From: Bacillota bacterium
GTDB taxonomy: Bacteria > Bacillota > Sulfobacillia > RBS10-35 > JAJYVN01
Direction: 5' to 3'
Assembly (NCBI GenBank): GCA_021791995.1
Contig: JAJYVN010000114.1
Span: forward strand, 1 to 8,992
Length of the DNA stretch: 8,992 nucleotides
Below are positions 6,670 to 8,992 of this stretch, piece after piece. A model generated the notes under the pieces. That model made no database searches. It was not told where the DNA came from and saw nothing but the letters and a program-made list of their open reading frames with translations. Numbering within the stretch: position 1 is the first letter of the stretch; every line of letters begins with the position of its first letter. A program made the position numbers and the translations under genes.

Positions 6670-7130
6670 GACGTGTTTTGGTGTTGCACGGGCCCAATCT
6701 GTCTCTTTTGGGAAGGCGTGAGCCGGAGACATACGGGCGTACCACGCTGCGGGAAATCGATGAGGCATTGAAGGAGCTAGCGGGGCACCTTGGGTTGGAG
6801 GTGCGCTGCGAGCAGTTTGAGGGAGAGGGAGAGATGGTCACGGCCCTGCACGGGGCCCTGGGTGACTGTCAGGCGGTGCTGATCAATCCAGCCGCTTACA
6901 CGCACACCAGCCTTGCGATTCGCGATGCGCTGGCGGCGCTCTCCGATCTGGGCATTCCGAGCGTCGAGGTACACCTCTCCCAACCGGCGGCCCGTGAGTC
7001 CTTTCGCCATACATCACTGACCGCGCCGGTCTGCCGCGGGAGTATCGCTGGCTTTGGGCCCAACAGTTATCTCTTGGGCCTGCGCGCGCTCGCCGCCATT
7101 CTCGATAGGGAGGTGCGTTCCGATGCGTGA
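6666..7130 (+). CDS. aroQ: Type II 3-dehydroquinate dehydratase AroQ
   Basis: AroQ removes water from 3-dehydroquinate in the shikimate pathway and normally works as a cytoplasmic dodecamer. The 154 residues are standard length. Active-site elements are present: HGPNLSLLGRREPETYG with the lid Arg18 and catalytic Tyr23, INPAAYTHTSLAIRDAL with Asn74 and catalytic His80, EVHLS with His103, and Arg114 in SFRHTS. The usual second Asn of GPNLNLLG is Ser13, the loop normally reading SNxEGE is EQFEGEGE, and LSN is LSQ, so the enzyme is somewhat divergent but should be active. The start has GGAGGT at 6655-6660 within the lipM 3' end and shares four bases with the lipM stop. Its own end overlaps the next gene by eight bases. 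Confidence 0.95.
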   Translation: MRRVLVLHGPNLSLLGRREPETYGRTTLREIDEALKELAGHLGLEVRCEQFEGEGEMVTALHGALGDCQAVLINPAAYTHTSLAIRDALAALSDLGIPSVEVHLSQPAARESFRHTSLTAPVCRGSIAGFGPNSYLLGLRALAAILDREVRSDA

Positions 7131-8202
7131 AGTGCATGCCGACCGCCGGGAGCGCGTGCTGCGTCGGTTGGCTGAACGCGCTCCCGGTGTCTCTGCCCTG
7201 CTTGTGACCGATGACGCCAACCGGTTCTACTTCTCTGGTTTCCGTGGGGATGCCGGATGGTTACTCATCGCACCGCAGGGTTCGTTTCTTGTCCTCGATG
7301 GTCGATTCTGGACCCAGGCTGCTCTGGAGGCACCGGATAGCGAGGTTGTTCAGCTCGAGCCGGGCGTGCCGTTTGCCTCCGCACTGGATGCGACACTGCA
7401 GCGCCTCTCCGTTCGTCGCTTGGCCTTTCACGGGGAGCAGATCAGCTACGCGGAACACGCGCGGTGCGCCGAGGCGCTCCGGGGGGTGGAGCTCATTTCG
7501 GTGCCTGGGCTGGGGGAGGAGTTGCGTGTCGTTAAGGATGACTCAGAACGGGAGGCGATCGCTCGAGCTGCCGCGATTACAGATGCGGCATACGCGGAGT
7601 TGCTCCCCTTGATCCAACCCGGCGTCCGAGAGGTGGACCTGGCTGCGGAGATCGAGTATCGGATGCGTCGCCATGGTGCCGAGGGCGTTGCATTCCCTCC
7701 GATCATCGCGGCCGGGAGCCGTGGCGCGCTTCCGCATGCCCGCCCCGGCGCCGATCCAATCGGTATGCACGACGTCGTTGTGGTGGACGTGGGTGCACGC
7801 TTTGGGAGCTACTGTGCCGACATGACCCGCACGGTGCTCGTTGGTGAGCCGGACGGCGAGTCACGACGAGTCCTCGATGCAGCGCAGCGTGCCTTGGACG
7901 CGGGGGTTTCGGTCCTGCGGCCAGGCATCACAGGGACTGAGGTGGATCAGGTCGTGCGCCGAGTGATCGAGGATGCCGGGTACGGGCCGATGTTCACGCA
8001 CGGGACCGGTCATGGGGTGGGGATTGAGGTGCACGAGGCTCCGCGACTCTCTCGAGCGATGGAAACCGGGATCATCCCGGCCGGGTCAGTCGTGACGATC
8101 GAACCCGGCATCTATCTTCCGGGCCGCTTCGGAGTACGGATGGAGGAGTTGGTGTTCGTCGGCGAACACGGGGTGGAGGTTCTGAGCCGATCTCCTCGAT
8201 AG
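7123..8202 (+). CDS. pepP: M24 family Xaa-Pro aminopeptidase
   Basis: The enzyme removes the N-terminal residue from peptides with proline in second position. The 359-residue protein has an N-terminal creatinase-like domain (about 1-125, with FYFSGFRGDAGWLLI) and a C-terminal pita-bread peptidase domain. All five dimetal ligands of the M24 family are seen: Asp222 (VVDVG), Asp233 (CADMTRT), His297 (GTGHGVG), Glu327 (IEPGIY) and Glu341 (RMEEL), plus the supporting His304 in VHEAP. Longer in-frame starts upstream fall inside aroQ. ATG 7123 is chosen because AGGGAGGTG (7107-7115) precedes it by seven bases. It overlaps aroQ by eight bases and is followed by efp, the same order as aroQ-papA-efp in Bacillus. 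The product is cytoplasmic, with no signal peptide. Confidence 0.93.
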   Translation: MREVHADRRERVLRRLAERAPGVSALLVTDDANRFYFSGFRGDAGWLLIAPQGSFLVLDGRFWTQAALEAPDSEVVQLEPGVPFASALDATLQRLSVRRLAFHGEQISYAEHARCAEALRGVELISVPGLGEELRVVKDDSEREAIARAAAITDAAYAELLPLIQPGVREVDLAAEIEYRMRRHGAEGVAFPPIIAAGSRGALPHARPGADPIGMHDVVVVDVGARFGSYCADMTRTVLVGEPDGESRRVLDAAQRALDAGVSVLRPGITGTEVDQVVRRVIEDAGYGPMFTHGTGHGVGIEVHEAPRLSRAMETGIIPAGSVVTIEPGIYLPGRFGVRMEELVFVGEHGVEVLSRSPR

Positions 8203-8212
8203 CGAGGCGCGA

Positions 8213-8221
8213 TGGTATCAT
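8213..8221 (+). promoter_or_regulatory. Candidate extended -10 promoter for efp
   Basis: TGGTATCAT in the 40-bp gap between pepP and efp fits an extended -10 element (TGn + TATCAT, 5 of 6). No -35 box is evident. It would allow efp to be transcribed apart from the upstream operon, with a leader of about 15 nt that carries only the ribosome-binding site. Confidence 0.35.
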
Positions 8222-8242
8222 CATTCCGAGGGGAGCGATACG

Positions 8243-8809
8243 ATGGCCGAGATGACTTCGACCAACGACTGGCGGGCGGGAGTTACCGTGGAACTGGACG
8301 GACATCCCATCGTGGTGCTAGAGGCGAATCACGTCAAGCCGGGCAAGGGGCCGGCGTTTGTGCGCGCCAAACTGAAGAACGTCCAGACCGGGGTTATTTT
8401 TGAGCGCACCTTTCGGTCGGCGGAGAAGATTCCCGCCGCAACGGTGGAGCGGCGCGACATGCAGTTTCTCTATGAGTCGGACGGCGACTATCATCTGATG
8501 GATCTGGAGAGTTACGAACAGACGGCCGTGTCTGCCGATGTGGTGGGGGAGCAGAGGCGCTTTTTGCGTGAGAATACAACCCTGGTGGTGACCCTATACA
8601 ACGGGACGATCATTGGGGTGGAACTCCCCACGACGATCGAGGCAGAGGTGATGGATACCGAACCTGGGATCAAGGGCGATACGGTGAGCAATACGACCAA
8701 GTCTGCGGTGATCGATACGGGGGCAACCGTCCAGGTGCCGCTGTTCATTGATCGCGGCCAGCGCATCAAGGTGGATACGCGGACGGGGCAGTATGTGAGC
8801 CGGGCCTGA
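8243..8809 (+). CDS. efp: Translation elongation factor P
   Basis: EF-P binds between the ribosomal P and E sites and relieves stalling at consecutive prolines. The 188-residue protein has the usual three beta-barrels: a KOW-like domain (about 1-65), a central OB domain (66-128) and a C-terminal OB domain (130-188) with the family signature region SAVIDTGATVQVPLFIDRG. The tip loop reads HVKPGKGPAF, so the residue that is post-translationally modified in many bacteria is a lysine, Lys35, and Lys32 sits nearby. No modification enzyme gene is in the window, so the modification type cannot be told. The start has GAGGGGAG (8228-8235) seven bases upstream; the internal ATG at 8252 is too far from it. 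The location right after pepP is typical of Bacillota. Confidence 0.97.
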   Translation: MAEMTSTNDWRAGVTVELDGHPIVVLEANHVKPGKGPAFVRAKLKNVQTGVIFERTFRSAEKIPAATVERRDMQFLYESDGDYHLMDLESYEQTAVSADVVGEQRRFLRENTTLVVTLYNGTIIGVELPTTIEAEVMDTEPGIKGDTVSNTTKSAVIDTGATVQVPLFIDRGQRIKVDTRTGQYVSRA

Positions 8810-8821
8810 TTCGGCGCTCAC
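8795..8821 (+). other. Imperfect hairpin overlapping the efp stop; no clear terminator
   Basis: GTGAGC (8795-8800) pairs with GCTCAC (8816-8821), with partial inner pairing around the efp stop codon. A second small hairpin, GCCGT-ttgg-ACGGC, lies at 8868-8881. Neither is followed by a T-run, so neither is a convincing intrinsic terminator. The remaining spacer to the IS end at 8916 shows nothing else. Confidence 0.3.
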
Positions 8822-8933
8822 CTAGGCGGGTCCGCACACCCGTTGCCGAAAGAGTTGGAGGAAGGCGGCCGTTTGGACGGCGGTGGCAAGGGTTGCGTTG
8901 GGGGAACCGGATGTGCGGAGTAGACATCGACGC

Positions 8934-8962
8934 TTGACATTACGCGCCGGTGATCGGATGAT
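8934..8962 (+). promoter_or_regulatory. tnpA promoter of the right element
   Basis: A perfect TTGACA (8934-8939) is followed after 17 bp by GATGAT (8957-8962, 4 of 6). Its -35 box lies within the second of two GACA direct repeats, so recombinase bound there could shut off its own transcription (inference). Confidence 0.55.
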
Positions 8963-8983
8963 GACCCTATGATAAGGGAACAG

Positions 8984-8992
8984 ATGCTCTCG
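8984..8992 (+). CDS. tnpA: IS607 TnpA, first codons only
   Basis: Only Met-Leu-Ser is in the window from the preferred ATG at 8984, which follows AAGGGA at 8975-8980 by a short gap. An in-frame ATG at 8969 would add MIREQ. Identification rests on near-identity with the left copy, whose corresponding start is at 942. Whether this copy is intact cannot be seen. Confidence 0.7.

Larger units (their letters stand above)
8916..8992 (+). mobile_element. Left end of a second IS607-family element, cut by window edge
   Basis: These 77 bases match the minus-strand sequence 1010-934 at 71 positions with no gaps. They cover the element end, the promoter and the first codons of tnpA. Identity starts at CGGAGTAGACA and is absent from the bases before it, which fixes the boundary to within a few bases. 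A GACA-containing motif occurs twice 13 bp apart (TAGACA at 8921, TTGACA at 8934), and the same spacing is kept in the left copy; short direct repeats near the ends serve as recombinase-binding sites in this family. The element reads rightward, opposite to the left copy. Confidence 0.85.

Noticed and set aside
4891..6768. Long open frame of 625 residues on the minus strand
   Set aside because: It is antisense to the end of mutS2, all of lipM and the start of aroQ; its composition (rich in Arg, Pro, His, Ser) is that of a high-GC shadow frame and it shows no domain.
8795..8881. Intrinsic terminator after efp
   Set aside because: Hairpins at 8795-8821 and 8868-8881 are short or bulged and neither is followed by a T-run.
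1..8992. CRISPR array, tRNA or rRNA genes, toxin-antitoxin pair or defence island
   Set aside because: No regularly spaced repeats, no tRNA-like cloverleaf or rRNA sequence, and no defence-type domains were recognised apart from the transposon-borne TnpB fragment.

Overview
The window is high-GC bacterial chromosome. It carries a block of conserved housekeeping genes with pieces of two related IS607-type transposons, one at each edge. Gene content and order (lipM-aroQ-pepP/papA-efp, with mutS2 upstream) resemble the yqhM/aroQ/papA/efp neighbourhood of Bacillota. The high GC and the style of the nadA and TIM-barrel isomerase genes would also fit a deep-branching Terrabacteria lineage such as Armatimonadota. 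The sequence alone does not settle the taxon.

Left edge (1-1010, minus strand): an IS607-like element. tnpA is a serine recombinase with an N-terminal MerR-like helix-turn-helix. It has one in-frame TGA, after which the family's C-terminal tail is still readable. Overlapping its end is the start of tnpB, which has a frameshift near 161 and runs off the window. The element looks inactive or decaying. Positions 1011-1374 hold no gene I can support, only a likely nadA promoter and a short repeat that also occurs inside the IS end.

Middle (1375-8809): nadA (quinolinate synthase, NAD biosynthesis) reads rightward and ends one base from the stop of a leftward TIM-barrel sugar-phosphate isomerase/epimerase-like gene. 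A 164-bp divergent spacer then leads to a rightward run: mutS2 (recombination/ribosome-collision ATPase with Smr domain), lipM (octanoyltransferase), aroQ (type II dehydroquinase), an M24 Xaa-Pro aminopeptidase and efp (elongation factor P). lipM/aroQ overlap by 4 bp and aroQ/pepP by 8 bp, so these three are probably translationally coupled. efp has its own candidate extended -10 promoter. All core genes have intact motifs and look functional.

Right edge (8916-8992, plus strand): the first 77 bases of a second IS607-like element, matching the left copy at 71 of 77 positions. It includes the end sequence, the promoter and the first codons of tnpA. The two copies point outward, so the ~7.9-kb core block lies between inverted transposon ends. 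I did not find a novel system. The points most worth checking are the inverted IS607 ends, the internal stop in tnpA, and the unexplained repeat next to the left element.
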